Position numbers and translations under genes: made by a program. Of a stretch of 64,000 nt of DNA, positions 10,628-25,600 are shown piece after piece (positions within the stretch are counted from its first letter, which is position 1; each line of letters begins with the position of its first letter). Under the pieces are notes generated by a model. It was not told the DNA's origin, ran no database searches, and saw only the letters and a list, made by a program, of their open reading frames with translations. This stretch comes from Siderastrea siderea (taxonomy: Eukaryota; Cnidaria; Anthozoa; Scleractinia; Rhizangiidae): NCBI GenBank assembly GCA_964030785.1, contig OZ034978.1:13623453-13687452 (forward strand), given 5' to 3'.

Positions 10628-13600
10628 CTGTAATCAAACCAAGAGGACATGACGTGCAGAAAACAACTCTGTCATATGCAGCGTCACCCCAATATAACGA
10701 AGTGCCAAAGGATTGGGAAAATGTTTTCGTTCTAACGGGGTCAGTTGTAAACAAAACCCCGTCTTAACGATTTTGTGGGAAAACGACTAAAACCTTCATT
10801 ATATCGGGGTTTGGTTAATAATTACTTTGCTGCAAATATTTAGTAGTGTTAGATTGCATCACTCAGCATCCGGTTTAATTCGTGATTTGGGTTCTCCGTG
10901 CATCTCTGTCGACCTGTTTATACGTTTTCAACTTCAGCTGCTTGATGACGTTTATTCCATATTTTAGGGTAAATTTTTAGGTGACCGGCCAAAGGAAAGA
11001 AGTGATTAATATTAATCGAGAATCAAAAGTTAACACGTTCGCCGAATGTGTTAACGTGGTAACGGTTACCTCACTCAAACTTCCCAGCACCGGTGAACAA
11101 CCTTCTAACGTTTTTATATTCAATTTCGGCACCATTTTAATTTCGGAAGCATATTCTACTCTCTTCTTCAAAGAAACAGGGCATTTGCGATTGATTGAAA
11201 CTGCATGCGTTTAACCCTATTTTGCCTGGGCTTTTTTGGAGTTCCTGGGCCTGGGGGGGGGGGGGGGCACAAAGTCTCGAAGAGTATTAATGTTCTTGTG
11301 ATGACACTTGGCACGTTTTTAGCACAGCATTAGCTTAACAGATTGGGTTAGTGATGTGTCATTATGACGTGTCATGACGTCACAATGATGTCACAAACCA
11401 GCCATTTTGAATTTTATGCTGCCATCCTGAATCCCGAGCCTGCCGTCATACAGTTGACGATGACGACATCGAAAAATATATGAAGCTGTTCTAAGAAACA
11501 TACTTAATCAAAACAAGCACAAAAAAGTAAAGGATTTAAATATCTTCTTCTTGCAAACGAAGGGGAAAACTGAAGAAAAGACTGAAAAAAGACAGAAAAT
11601 AGTCAAAATACACTCCTGAGTAGACGGTTGCCATGGAAACGTCAATCATCATAGACATGTCATTGACACATGAAATTTTTCTCTGATAAATGTTAGGAAA
11701 TGTCACGAGATTTGGTGATTATTCGTCTAGCCGTTTAAAAGTTATATTTCGTTAAAGTCAGCTCCGGCACAATGTGTTCCCCCCCCCCCCCCCAGACAAA
11801 ATAGCGTTAAGATGCAGTTGAACTAAATTTGTAACCGCTTTCCGCATGGAATTGCACATGCCAAAGAAAAAAGCAGACGAGGAAAATGTGGTCCTTGTAT
11901 CTTTCACCTTTCGTTTTTGCGTTCCATTCTCAATGTCCCACCATACCTCGGCTAGAATTTTTTCGTAGAACTGAAGTGAGGTATAGAGATTCCGATTACG
12001 TCGTTCCTAAAAAGGGGTAAGGTGTGACCTCTTTGATCTGGAATATGGGGAGCACTTAAAATAGGGGAATACTTAAGAGGTCAAAGCTGAATTACGGTAT
12101 GAATAATCATATTTCTATGTCTGAACTGGGGTGAAGGTTAGCCTGTGTGCGCTAACTTCACATTAAAATTTCGAGGGGTGTACCCACGAGGGATTGCAGT
12201 TCATTGCCAAATTGCAAGTTGCAGTTGCTTGCAAACAGCCTGCAAACATGGCAGATTAAGAGGTGCGGAAAATATGATACAAAGTATTTTGGCCAACAAA
12301 AGTCTGTACAATTTGCCCACTGTAAGAACAAATCTGCAGTCCCCCGATGAAAAGTCAGCGAATGAGCTGCGGTACGGATATAAGAAACATATACAACATA
12401 TATACAACGTTACAGTATACAACGTTCACTATTTTGTAACAATTACTTTGTGTTCCACAGAACGCAGGTGCTGTCCAGTAAGGCTCCATATATGATGGGT
12501 CCTGGGATGGCCCCTAGGAGCCTAACAAGATTCATCTGGTGTCCTAATGCGTATGACCGCTGACCCTCTGGAACGCTCCTAAAGTAAACCAATGATGGTT
12601 CTCGATCAATAAAGTTAAGCCTGTATGAAGCGGACGGCTGGAGCTACGGGAAACTTTCCGCTTGATGCGGGTATCAGTGTTAAAAATTTCCCTTGGCCGT
12701 CTTCTCCAACCGAGACTCAATTCGTAAGGCCAGGGAAGCTTTTTTAATTTTAAAAGGCAGAACACTTGTTCCCGATGGCCTTAACATACGCGAAGAAACC
12801 TATTAGTTTTTCTACTTTTACTATTTTATTGTCATTTTTAAGCTTAGCATATTTTAAAATTTTTTATTTTACACTGTTTACATATTTCCTGTATTTAGTT
12901 TTACGTATTTCCGGTATTTCGTAAGATTCCATTATCACCATATAAATTTAAACATAGCCAATGTAAACTCCATTGTACCTGAAGAAGGCTGGTTTGGCCA
13001 GCCGAAATATAGTACAAAACTGTACAAAACTAATTCTCTTATTCTACGTTGTATCGGTCTCTGCTTTTCAATTTTAATAAAAAGAAAAACAGATTGAACA
13101 AGATTGAACACAAGCATGCGCAGATGCCTTAACATTTTTCAGCGCTTAGGATTTTTTAAGTTGGAATAAATGTTCTCCTTCAAGGAGTATCCATTTTCCC
13201 GTAATACACGTTTCCGTTTGTTAATGCAAGGAAGCACAAAAACACACCTCCGAGTTCTACAAGCGGACAGACAAGTTATTCGCGAAGATGTAGGCCACTT
13301 ACAAATGGCAATACACGTACACTTGTTAAGACAGGCCTGTAGGGCACCCTCTTTTAGTTTTACTGAAGTTTCGTCGTAGTAGGTTGTTCGAGGTCACTGG
13401 AAGATTAATTGGTTACTTAATGACATATGGGAGTCGGGTCGGAAGAGGTCTGACGTTTTGACCGTGGTTTTCTTGGGAAAACTGCTAGGTTAATGCAATG
13501 CCTCCACCATGCATATTTGGAGGTTATAAGGGACCCTTTGAAAAATAGTGGCCCGACCGATTGTTGTACGCAACAATTTTCAAGAGCGTTTTGGACATTA

Positions 13601-16600
13601 TACGGATCATTTTAAGTGAACATTCTTGAAATTTGAGAACTGTTTGAAACACTGACTTTGCCAAATAGAATGTGTCCTTTCGCCAACTCCTCAGCTCCTA
13701 CATTTTGACTGTGGTTTTCTGTGTTGCTGTTTAGTTTTCTTATGATTATATAGAAACAATTAAGGTGGCGATTTCGGATATTCTTGGGAATTACAATTGA
13801 CTCCCGGTAACTCGAACCTCCCACTAACTCAAACTGACTGTTTTTAATTTTTCCTTCAGGTCATTTTCTTTGTAATTTCACCCTCTCTAATTTGAACTCA
13901 CGATACCTCGAACCTTTTTTGATAAGGTTCCAGTTATCAGGAGTCAACTATAGTCTAAATGTTAAAAACGAGCAGGTTTTACGTACCTCAAGGTGACAAT
14001 GGTCGCTGGAGTGTCATTCAAAAACGTTAAAAATAGAATCAAAGATATGACGCTCAGAAAAAGTATGAACTTGAGCCTGCAGTCAACCAGACAGTTGCCT
14101 TGCTTGGCTTCTCCTGCGTTTTGCCCGCTGCCTGCAACGCAGGCGCAGTTAGAGTAAGAAATGGAACCAGCCTAAAAAAGAAATGATAGTGGATGTCACA
14201 ACAGCAAATTAAGTGCAGGCGTATTAGTCACGTGATTAGGGCGCCTTGTCTGCAAGCCGATCTGCAGTTCCTCTCCTTTACACGGAGTTTACTAAAGGAC
14301 GGTGCCTCCTTTTGTTACTGCGCATACATTCTACACATCCTCGGGATGGTCCGAGAAACTTACTTTTCCGTTATGCTAAGGATGACACCTACCAATACAA
14401 AGGTATTTTTTCTCGGTTTATGTCTATGCGGGAAAAGCAGACCTTAGCAAGGGCTGTTGGAATAAAAATAATTCACAGATAATTCAGCTAAAATTTAGAA
14501 AGAAAAAGTCACACATTGTCATGTAGTTTAAAACATTTTAGAATTATGGCTGGTTAGTTATTTCTGAAAAATACGGGTTACCCATAACTTTCTTTTTGGA
14601 TTCCAGTAGCCCTTGCTAAGATCTGCTTTTTCCGCATAGTCATAACCTGTGCAAAAATACCTCTGTATGAGGTTTAACAGCAAATATTTGGTACCTTAAA
14701 CCATGAGCCATAGGAAATAGGGGATTTGAATTCTCACCGAACGTTGTTTCAAGCAAACAGCGATGAAATATGTCGACGATTCAATAAAACTATCCCCTTA
14801 CCGTCAGTTTTGCTGTCCCGTGTCTTTGATTTCTGCTTTATCTTCTGCAAATATCCCTGTTTCTTCCCGATTCTTCGGTGAGTTCGATATGCTTACTTTT
14901 ACCGCACGCCATTTTGAAAAACCACTCATTCCCAGTTCTTTTCATTCCCAGTTCTACGCAGCCAACTAGAAAAAACCTAAGGGCACTGGGTAGGAAGCGC
15001 TTGGGCCGTTGCTAGGACATTTGTGCCTTTGGCTAATCGTAGGGCCGAAAAGACAATCGCTATTGTTTTTCAAATTCGTCTTCAGCTGGTAAGAGCAAAA
15101 AGCTCTTTCCAGTCCCCCGACAGAACCTAATTTGAATTGTAGCTTTTAATCCGTTGCACGACGACCTTCCATATATGGACGTCTATCGTCAGGGGCGTAG
15201 CTACCTGTACGCACGTACGCACGTGCGTACCTGAAAAAATGCCAAAAGTTAAAAAAATCACCGAACGAAACAAAACAACAGAAATATAAAACAGACGGGA
15301 AATAACCAATGGGTGAGAAATGCACAATCATTGTATCATCAACTTCCCTTATTTTTCCTGAAAATAAAAGACACGGTTTTTCGAAAATACCAGAGAAGCC
15401 ACGTGATTGGTGGACTCAATGTTAATGCTAGTGTAGGCAAAGGCGGAAAGTTAGGGGGCTGAGGATGACTGGGGCCCGGTTCAGACGCGAAACTTTTCAG
15501 CAGCCGAACTTAATTCGAATTTAGGCTTCCCAAATTAGATAGTAAGATTTTCAACATCTATTATTCATCCGTTCTTAGGATCACCATTTCTCTGCTTGAT
15601 TGGTTTTGTTGTGTACGAAACGAAAGAGAAATTTTCTCACTGAGAAGCCGTGATGGACTGGAGATGGCGGCTCTTCTATTTCAACGCTGCTTATTGCCAT
15701 ACGTTTAAAAGGGAGAATTATGAAAGCTGATTACTTCAACTGTGCTCTCACAAAGACAAAGAAGTATATATGATCAATGAGACTGCTGGCGATGGCAAGG
15801 GAAGAAAGGGCCGAAATCTCAATTTTGTTATTTCAAAACAGCACTTTGTTGCAGGTTTGAGCCTTTGATGCATTTCACCTTTTGGATAATACCCTGCGTG
15901 TCGGAGTTTTCACTTTAATTAAACTCAGGTTTGAAACTCAAGCGGCAAAACTGTGACAACGAGGCGTAATGGATCGAGGGAAAAATGTCTCGGGGCATTT
16001 GTTAAAACATGGTTGCAGTTTTTTTATCCTATTGTATATTTTGAGAAAGGACCTATGCCCAGGACCTATGAAGCCAGGGGTAATGACATTCATATAACAA
16101 AACCTTTAAAACCAATTAATAACCATTTTAATTTTCCCAATCGTTCATTCCAAGCAAAATTATAAATGAAATAAAATTGACCTCAGTTGCAAAAAATTAT
16201 AAATGAAATTCTGATCTGCGTGCTGTAGAAATAAAGAACGGACCCAATAGCATGGACTATCAATTTGGAGGAGATTTTTGATATGATTCAAGGAGCAACA
16301 ACTGTCTGATTTTCATGAACTATAGTCCATAAAATAACTAAAAATGTACACTACGGTGTTAGAAGGATACTGATTTTAGATGCATTTCCAGCCATGTGAG
16401 AAGACCTAAATTTCAAATTTTTAAGGTGGAGCAGTGCCTTGTTACCCTCCTAGTATGCTTACGGTTTAACAAAAACATCGACATAAAGTTTTACGGCCTA
16501 GTTGCCATTCCATCCATTCATGTATAACCTTACCATACTGCTAAGAAAAGCATATGTAACAGAGGAATGTAAAAGCGATGTGAGAGAACTGAGGTGTTGG

Positions 16601-19600
16601 GGTAGATTTGGAAAAATTGTGCACGCCAGGATCGTGCAATGTTCTTACGAGCTCGTAACCATAACCTCGAAGAGATGACCTACCCAGTGGCTTTAGGGCG
16701 GCTTTAGGAAGTTTTCTGGTTGGCTGCGTAGAACTGGGAATGAGAAGAACTGGGAATGAGTGGTTTTTCAAAATGGCGGGAGGTAAAAAGTAAGCATATC
16801 GAACTCACCGAAGAATCGGGGAGAAACAGGGATAATTGCAGAAGATGATGCAGAAATCAAAGACACGGGACAGCAAAACTGACGGTAAGGGGATAGTTTT
16901 ATTTAATCGTCGACATATTTCATCGCTGTTTGCTTAAAACAACGTTCAGTGAGAACTCAAAATCCATGTTTCCTATAGCTCATGCTTAAACCCCCTAAAA
17001 TCACCAATTTGCAGTGATCGGCATGAATTTAGTTTTCTATTAGATCTGGAAGTAATTTAAGTGTGTGATTTAAAATACATGTTTTTTTCAACGTACGATA
17101 CCTTGGATGTTTTTGTCAAGTTACTGCAGCCCGCGTGGCAGGGCGAAAAATAGGTCAGCTGTCCACTGCACACAGGAGCATAATTTACTCTACTACAGTT
17201 GCAGGCCAGGTTACATGGTGTAAAGAGCTGGGCTGGATCCGAGCTGTGTCAGATTACAATAAGAATATGTTTACGTAAACATTGATCCTCGGCCCTGAAA
17301 TAGCTTCTCGTGAATAAATAAAGGAACAAGAAATAAAGGAAGTAAGGAAAGAAGGAAGGGAGGTTGCAAAGGAAGGGAGGAAGGGAGGAAGGAAGGTCCA
17401 TAATCAGAAATCTAATAAATAAGCCGCAAAAAGTTGTGAATAACCGTTTTCTCGTCAAATCAATACCACTTCATGACCATTTGTTTTCTAATGAAAAGTG
17501 ACGGGAACATGCGAAACAAAACTGCGAGAAGTTCACAACAGTGTTTGCTGTCGTACCAGGAAATTTTCCTGAAATAAGGTCCACATTGTGTTTGAAACAG
17601 TAGAACTAATGAAGCTAAAAAAGTATCAGAAATTCACATCACCACAGAGGGAGTTATGGGACAGAAGGGCAGCCCTTTCAAGGAAGAAATGTGTGTCAGT
17701 TGCTCAGATTTGTTCCTATTAATCTCACAAGCACTAGAAGGTTATTTAAGCAGCAACTTTGAGACTCATTTCTGTCTTCACGATGCGTCGAGCAAGACAA
17801 GCTAGCAAACAGCTGAACATCGATGTGATAAGAGAAGCAGTGTTATGTTACGTGAGTCCCGTTGTTGCCGGGTTGTGTAGCATTATAAGCGCGAAATGCG
17901 TGTGGATTCATTGGCAGAGATTCTTATGATAAAGTCATCTCAGATTAGTTCTATTGATAGAGCTCCAGAATTTTGAGAGGTCTTTTTCTTAACGGAGGCT
18001 TCCGTACGTGCAGGAAAGCCTCTTTCTGACAAGCTAACAATGCTTATCAACGACATAACTATTGCCACGAAGAAGTCACAATACGCCAGTTATTCACAGA
18101 CTCCTTGTTTGAAGAATTGCCGGTATGTTTTGCCCTTGGAATGTCTGTTTTCTTTTTTCAAGGTATACCGAATGCAGCCTTCTTCTTCTTCTTCTTCAGT
18201 GCCATCGCCACAAAAGAAAAGAAAAAAGGTTAGTATAAACGAAGAAAGTGGCGGCAGCGACGAAGATCAAAAACCATGCAATGCAATTCTGTACCTAGCA
18301 CACAACCCGAGCAATGCCTTGATGGCAATCCCACGCTTGTGAACAAGTCGCTTTGGCCAGCAATCACCTATTGGCTAAATTCGGAACAAAAGGTTCTCTT
18401 GAAGTTTTAAATGAAAACTTTGTTCCTATTTCCCACATCATTTTGTTCCACTTTAAGTTAAAAGGACCACGCTAATAAGAAACAATTGTCCCATAATGGG
18501 AACGTTTCCAAATCAAAAACGGGAACAGCGCACAAAAATAAAAGTCCGTTAAAAAGTCACTTAAATGATCAAGAAAACATGCCAAAGAATGTTATTGATC
18601 TCTTTACTAAATACACACAACAGCCAAAATTCGATTGGTAAAATCATGCTGGAACGTGGCCAAATGTGCAAGTAAACATTTTGGGAAACGTAGGCCGGGG
18701 AGGGAGTATGGGAAGGAGACGGATAGATGGATGAATTAAAAAAAAAAAAAGCAAAGAAGACAAAAAGAGTAATAGGATGTCTCACCTCTCCTTATACGGT
18801 GTGTTCACGCCAGCAATACTTGGCGTCTTGCATTTAATATATAGCAAACTTGACGCGGCAACACCTAACACAGCAACGATAAAACACATCCTGGCGGAGG
18901 AAGTCCGGTTTAGTTTCAGACGTTTGTTTATGTACGCCCCTGAAAAAGAAAAAAAAAACAGAAACAGTTCAGTTATCTGTCTCCTGGCAAATCAGAAAAA
19001 CTTTTAAAAGGCTATTCGTTCGAAAGGAGAAATGATGACTACCATCTAGTGAACTTATCTTAAGCATTTAAAAAGAAGAACCTGAGAAAAATTCAGACAA
19101 TTCGAACCCATGCCTCCGAGATACTGGTGCAGCGCTCTCATGAACTAAGCTATCAAGCCAACTGGGAGCTGGTTATTTGTGAGTTCATATTAAACCCTGT
19201 AGGTAGTGAATTAATGAAGGTGAATATACAGAACATTCATGTTTATGAATTGAGGACGTAATAGGCGGAGACGACGACCATTAGAGTGATCTTATCAACT
19301 TACACAGTTGAAAAGAAGAACCTGAAAAAATCAGGAATGAAGGGGATTCGAACTCATGGCCCTGCGATGCCGGTGCAGTGCTTTAACCATTTTTTTTTCA
19401 TTAACAATGAACACACAAATGACCAGCTCTCAGTTGGCTTAATAGCCCAGTTGGTAAGAGAGCTAGTAAAAGCAGCCTGGCAGTATTTTTCTGTTGCACT
19501 GTCTTTTGTGCTGTGCTTAGTTGTGCAGGGTGGATCTAATCTTTGAGTCTGTGAATGAAATCTTGGCGTCTTTTGCACCACTTACCGATCAAGTTTCCTA

Positions 19601-22600
19601 AGAAAGCACAAGGGACAGTAATCAAGCCAAACAGTAGAGCTGACCTTCCTGGTGGCAGATAAAACTGCGCTTCCATAACTTTTGGTATGAAAGCTATTGT
19701 AGTTGAAACGATAAAAGCCTCCAAGCATGCTCCCGCAGTAATAAAGATGAAGGGAAGACGCGAAAACACCAGTTTTGTTGCTTTGGGAAGATCCTTTAAT
19801 TTCGTGTAGCTACCCTTCTCTTGCTGGAGGAAAGAACGAAGACCAGACAAACTGATTAACATCAAATTTCCTCAGGCTAAAGCCATTGACACACTAGGCG
19901 ATTTAATATGCTCGTGGCAGTGAATTGTGGGTCCGTTCCCGCGATGGCGATTTCTTCAGCGATTTTTATCGATGCGAAGAACGATAAAAACACAGCCGGT
20001 ATTTGACATGTCAGATATCGGCGATAAAACTTCGACAGGATTCTGCTAAAATTGCCGTTTTTCTAAACTTGCCACGACGTAACAGTCCGTTTGGTCACCC
20101 GTGGTGATGACTGGCACTCGCAGAACTCACAAATTCCCCTAGACCAATCAAAACGTGCGTTTTACTCCGTCCATGGTATAATCGCTAACAGACAATGACC
20201 GGGCGTGCGCTTTGCCCTGTCACAGGTCTTCCTCGCGACAAGTGACGCATAAGGCCTCGCCATATGTCCTAGGAAATATACTTTTTGTGCATGGCATTTA
20301 TTTAATAGCATTTATTCGTTCTCAGAATTTTCGACCGCGTAACCCATTGTTAAAGGCGGTGCATCTTAATACAGAGTTATTTCTGCGAAGTTTAATACTA
20401 TGCAGGAAATGCTGATCTTAACAAGGGCTTTTGGGATCCAAAAGAAATTGCAGGTACCCACACATTTTTCAGAGATAATGACCCTAAAAGCTCTATTAGG
20501 CCCCCGCTCTCTTTTAAGCCCCCATTTAGGAAGCCGGATTTTGTAATGAGCCCTCCCCCCCCCCCCTCTCTCCATTAAGACCCCCTCCTCCCCTTCCCCT
20601 CAGTTTGAAATACCGGTAAAATGATATATATCAAGCCTTTATTAATATTTTTCAGCCATTTTGCTGGAAAATTTGGTTTTTCATTTCCCAGAAGTACCAT
20701 AACATTAGAGTATAAATTATGTTATAGTTGTAATTTTGTGACATACACTGACACCATTTTTGTCCTCATTAGCCAGCGATCTAGAATTATTTTTGCTAAA
20801 AATTTATTTAAGCTTTTATTAAATTTTGTCATTTGAAATAAGCCCCCCCCCCCCCTCTCTAATAGGCCGTGATGTAAGTATGCGTAGTAACAAGATAAGG
20901 TATCGACATTAAATGGAGTAGAACTTAAAAAACGGAGGGAAACTCCAGGTAATCCGGGCTAGAGGGAGTCAATACGACCGGGAACGAGTTACGGAGATTT
21001 ATAAATCATCGATAAATTGTGATTTGTCCTTTTTACAAGATAACGTTGATGGAACCTACCCTGTTAGTGTCTAGCTTAGCTTCATTTCTCTCCTTCTGTT
21101 TCTTGGTCAGCGGAAACTCTTTTGGAAATCCCAAAAGCCAAATGCTCCAAAACACGCAGATGGCTCCAAATATGGCAAAACCTAGCCACCAGTTCCCCAC
21201 CCAGCGTTTATCGTGCACAGTTAGCAAGGTTTGGACTCCAAGTTCAACGAACATTCGAAGGAACCTTGACATAATCACGAAACCAGTTGCGGCACCTGGA
21301 ACAAAAATATATCAAAGGTAGCCGATGAATGATTTGCCGATAAAGCGTGAGAAAATTAAATTTCTCTTCCAGTTGAAATTTAAGGAAAATTTTAAATCTC
21401 ATTTAAAGGAAAAAATCCGGGAAAAAATCCGGGATTTGACTTTTTTACATGGTATTCGACAAATAACTATACCAGGATTTCTTTCTTCTCTGCAAGAAGA
21501 GGAAAGGAAGAGGAGGCTTTTATCGTAGGTAAGGTCGAATCGCGGACGCGAGTCATGTCGGAAAAATGCGGAAAATTATGTTTAAAAAATTCATGAAGAT
21601 AACTGGACCAGAAAGGAAAACGGGAGTTGTCTGCGACCTCTAGGAACAACAGGGTCATCTGCTCTGGTAAGTATTACAATATACTATTCCCGATTATTCT
21701 ATGTACACTGCGTTATCAAACGCAACGTCAGTCGTCATGGCAACTCACCAGCAATCCCACTTGCCATAAATACTCCCACGTACATTGGCGACGCCTTAGC
21801 TTTGACGTTTTCATCCATATATGGAATTCCTAGTGCGATCATCGGAGTGCAGCCAGCGCCTGCTACAACCATTCCCAGAACGAACAGCGCGTAGTAAAGC
21901 ATGTTGCTACCACCGGTCACGTCCTTGCATTCATCTTTCCCGCCAAAATCAGTGTGATTTCCCGCGCAAAGTTCGGAGCCTCCGCTTACACTCACGGTTT
22001 CATTGTTGAAGTTCGCAATGGTATCTAGAAGTTAGCAATGACAAAAATACCTTACATTGTATGTTGATTGCATGTATGTTTATTTTCATAAAAAAACTAA
22101 GATGTTTCCAATACAAAATCATTCATGGTATTCTTCCTACAAACAAACGCCTTTTTAAAATGGGACTGAAAACGTCACCTCGCTGTGAGCGCTGCAACTT
22201 TCCCAACGAAACTTTGGTTCATCTTTTGTATGAATGCCCCATTACGCAAAGTTTTGGCGTGAAATTGTTAATTGGTGGAATGAGAGACGGATATTCTGTA
22301 CGGCTATAAACCAGACTGTACTAAGTTTTACGCCTTAAACCATGTTCTAATCATCGCAAAATATCATATTTTCCAGGCTTGGTTGGATAACAGCCCCCCA
22401 AGCTTTGAAATGTTTCATCTCGTTCTCAAAGACAAGATCCTTTGTGAAAGCAGAATCGCTTTTAAAAACAACACCTTGTCGAAATTTAGATCAAAATGGA
22501 CAACATTATGCGCTTTAGCCCCTCAAAATGTTTCCACATAGAATGTGCCACCTACTTTTTTTTTTTTTTTTTTCTTCCTATTTCTTTTTTTTCTTGTTTT

Positions 22601-25600
22601 CGTTAAAATTGTAATTAAATTAATCTGTTGTAAACTAACTCTGTACTTGTACTTATATGTAGTGAAACGGTGTAATTTTTTCTCTGTATTATCAATATGG
22701 TATCTGTTTTTTGTACGTCTTTTTTTTTTTTTCCAACATTCAATATTGTAAAGTCTTATTTTCTTCAATGAAAAAAAAAAAAAAAAGGAATTCATCCTAA
22801 ACTGAGTAATGAACACTACAGTAAGTAAGTATTACTAAGTAAATGGCTTATAACAAAGTATCCACGTAGTGGCTCATCATCTGTTACTAGTAAAAATACC
22901 GAATATTTACATCAAAAATATAAAATAGAAAATTAAGTACATAACGAATAAATGAATACTGTATCTTAAAAAAACAAAACAAAAAAAACAAAACAAAAAA
23001 AATGTATGTTTATTTTCTGACAACAGAAGTAAAACTAAGGTAATCAGTCATAGTTGGTAAATCTCAACGAATTAAAAGTGCTGTCATCTATTTTAAGTAT
23101 TAAATTAAAAGCCAAAATACATGTTGGTTTGTATTGATGGGAACTCAAAATAGCGTCCCAGTTTTGCTTAAAACTACTCTCGCACTGAAACAGTACATAG
23201 GTGCTTTTGGCCATGGACGACCTGGACTGAAATGGACGTACGGGCAGTTCACCAATAGACTGGCAAAACCTTTTCTAGGCAATTGAAGCCACTGTTAAAG
23301 AAAAAATGAGTCAGTTCTACTTTGAGAGTAGTTTTTGTAAGCGATGACGATGGACGATTTCATTCAAAGTAAATCGTAAACTGCCTTCACAATACCTATC
23401 ATTGTAGTGACGAGCTGACTGCCAACACCCGGTAAACTTGCCAATGTTCGTGAAATTTTCAGATAAGTAAGTAAGTAAAACTTTATTTATACAGGGTGGC
23501 CCATTCAGCACAATGGCTGGTCTCCAGAGGGGCCCTGCTAAATACAATTTCTAAAAATATAAAATATCTAATTGTTTAAAATAGTTATAAAAATAGAGTT
23601 AAAAGCTAATGTTTAGTAATTAAAATAGTTATATAAAAAGAGTTTAAAAACTAAAACGAATTACAAGCATGAACGGTATATAGAAGAGATAAATATCGTA
23701 AATTAGGTGCTATGAAAAAAAGTGGGCTTTAACAAGATTTTTAAAAGAGGAGAGAGATGCAGCTTGTTGGATTTTTAAAGGGAGTGAGTTAAAAAGGGCT
23801 GAGCCAGAAAATCTAAAAGTACGCTTGCCAAGGCTAAGCTTGGGTTTAGGTAGATGGAGGTCAGCCTTCCTTCGAGTGTTGTAGCCATGTACATTGTAGT
23901 TCCTAATGAAATAGTTACTTAAATACTGAGGAACTAAGTTATGCAGACATTTATAAACTAAAACACATTTGTGTATTTTACGGTTTGTTTCTAAGTCAGC
24001 CCACCCTAAAACATTAAAAGTATCTCTAGAAGAGTCACGCTTAAGAATGATGCGGGCAGCACGGTTTTGCAGCCGCTGTAGATCGGTTAAAAATACTCAA
24101 AGATTCTTCGTGTGTTTATAGGACGAACAAAGTCAAATTCACCTACCTGCTTCGTAAGGTGGTGAAATAAAATGAGGCAGCATGAAAATGAAGAAGCCAA
24201 CGCCCATGGCAAACAAACCCCAGGCACAGAACACGGGTTTCTTTCGTGAGCCACCAGTGTAGCTGATCAGTGGTGTTAAAACCAGGGCTGCGATATCGTA
24301 GCTGCTAGTTAACATCCCCGTCAAGTAACTGAAATCAAGAATAACACATTGCCGATCAGGTATAGGTGAGCCAAGGTGAGCCAATATCAATGCCAAATAC
24401 TCGATACCATCAGAAAATGGCTGAAAAAACCGATACTGAAGAGCAGTACTGATGCTGCTCACGTGACGACTTGGAAATTTGAAATTACATTTTTACGGAA
24501 TAAGAGGAAATACATTAAGATGGTTTGAAAGTTATGTATCTGAAAGGAGACAAATTGACACAAAGTCAAAATGTTATCTGTGGGGTAGCTCAAGGATCAG
24601 TTTTAGGGCCACTTTTATTTCTTGTTTACATCAATGATATACAAAACCGTACTGCCATGTAAATTTTATATTATTTGCAAACGACACTAACGTATTTTGT
24701 TCTGGGAAAGACTTAAGAAATCTTAATGAAACAATTTAAAAAGAACTGTAAAAACCTGGTTAGATGTTAATACGATATCACTGAACAAACTAGCACTTAA
24801 AAACTGGTAAAAAAGAAAAGTTGACACTGGCTAAAAATAGTTATGGACGTTTCGGCCACTACTGTTGCCTTCCTCAGCAAAGATAAAAATGCAAATGTCT
24901 AACGGCGTCCTACTTAGAATATGTAACCGATGTGTGATAAAAAATCACACCTCGAAGGAACTTTCTGAGTGCAACAATAGTCTCTAGAGTATTCTTAATG
25001 ACTCTAAAAATTCTTAATATTATTGTATACGTTTGGTAGCGCTATGTGTTCGTTTATAGTGTTCCTATTTCGCACGGAATGCCAAGCTTCAAGAATTAGT
25101 CTTTGTCGCCACGCCAATGACCTGTCGACAATTTCAACGCTCTCCAAATCTATTTGATGACCGTTAAGCATATGGTGTTTGGCCAACAAAGAGTTTTTAT
25201 CCAATGTTGCTATGGCCTTAGCGTGTTCTTTCACACGTGTTTTTAGCGCGCGTGATGTCTGACCAACATAAACACAATCACAATCTTTACATTTGATCTT
25301 ATATACGATTCCTCAGGAAGCCTCTTTCTCGATCTTGTCTATTGGCTTTTTGAGTATGCTCGAGATGGTGCGAATAGGTTTATGGGCGACCTTGATGTTG
25401 AAACCTCGAAGAACGTTTGCAACTCTTTCGGAAAAACCTTTGGCGTAGGGGAGGATAACAAAGCCACGATGGTCGATACCATTTATTTCTTGTTGTCTAC
25501 TCAGTTGGCGGCCATTGTGAATGAAGTTAGCAGGGTAGTTGTTACTGGCGAGGGCTTTCGCTACTCGCTTAGTTTCCCGTGATACTTCCTCCTCCGTGGA

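Noticed and set aside
15190..15240. CAGGGGCGTAGCT as one end of a complete hAT MITE
   Set aside because: It matches a hAT-type end, but no inverted partner was found nearby, so element limits cannot be given.
22545..22816. Phe-rich and Lys-rich frames
   Set aside because: They are translations of the T-rich and A-rich tail of the LINE fragment.
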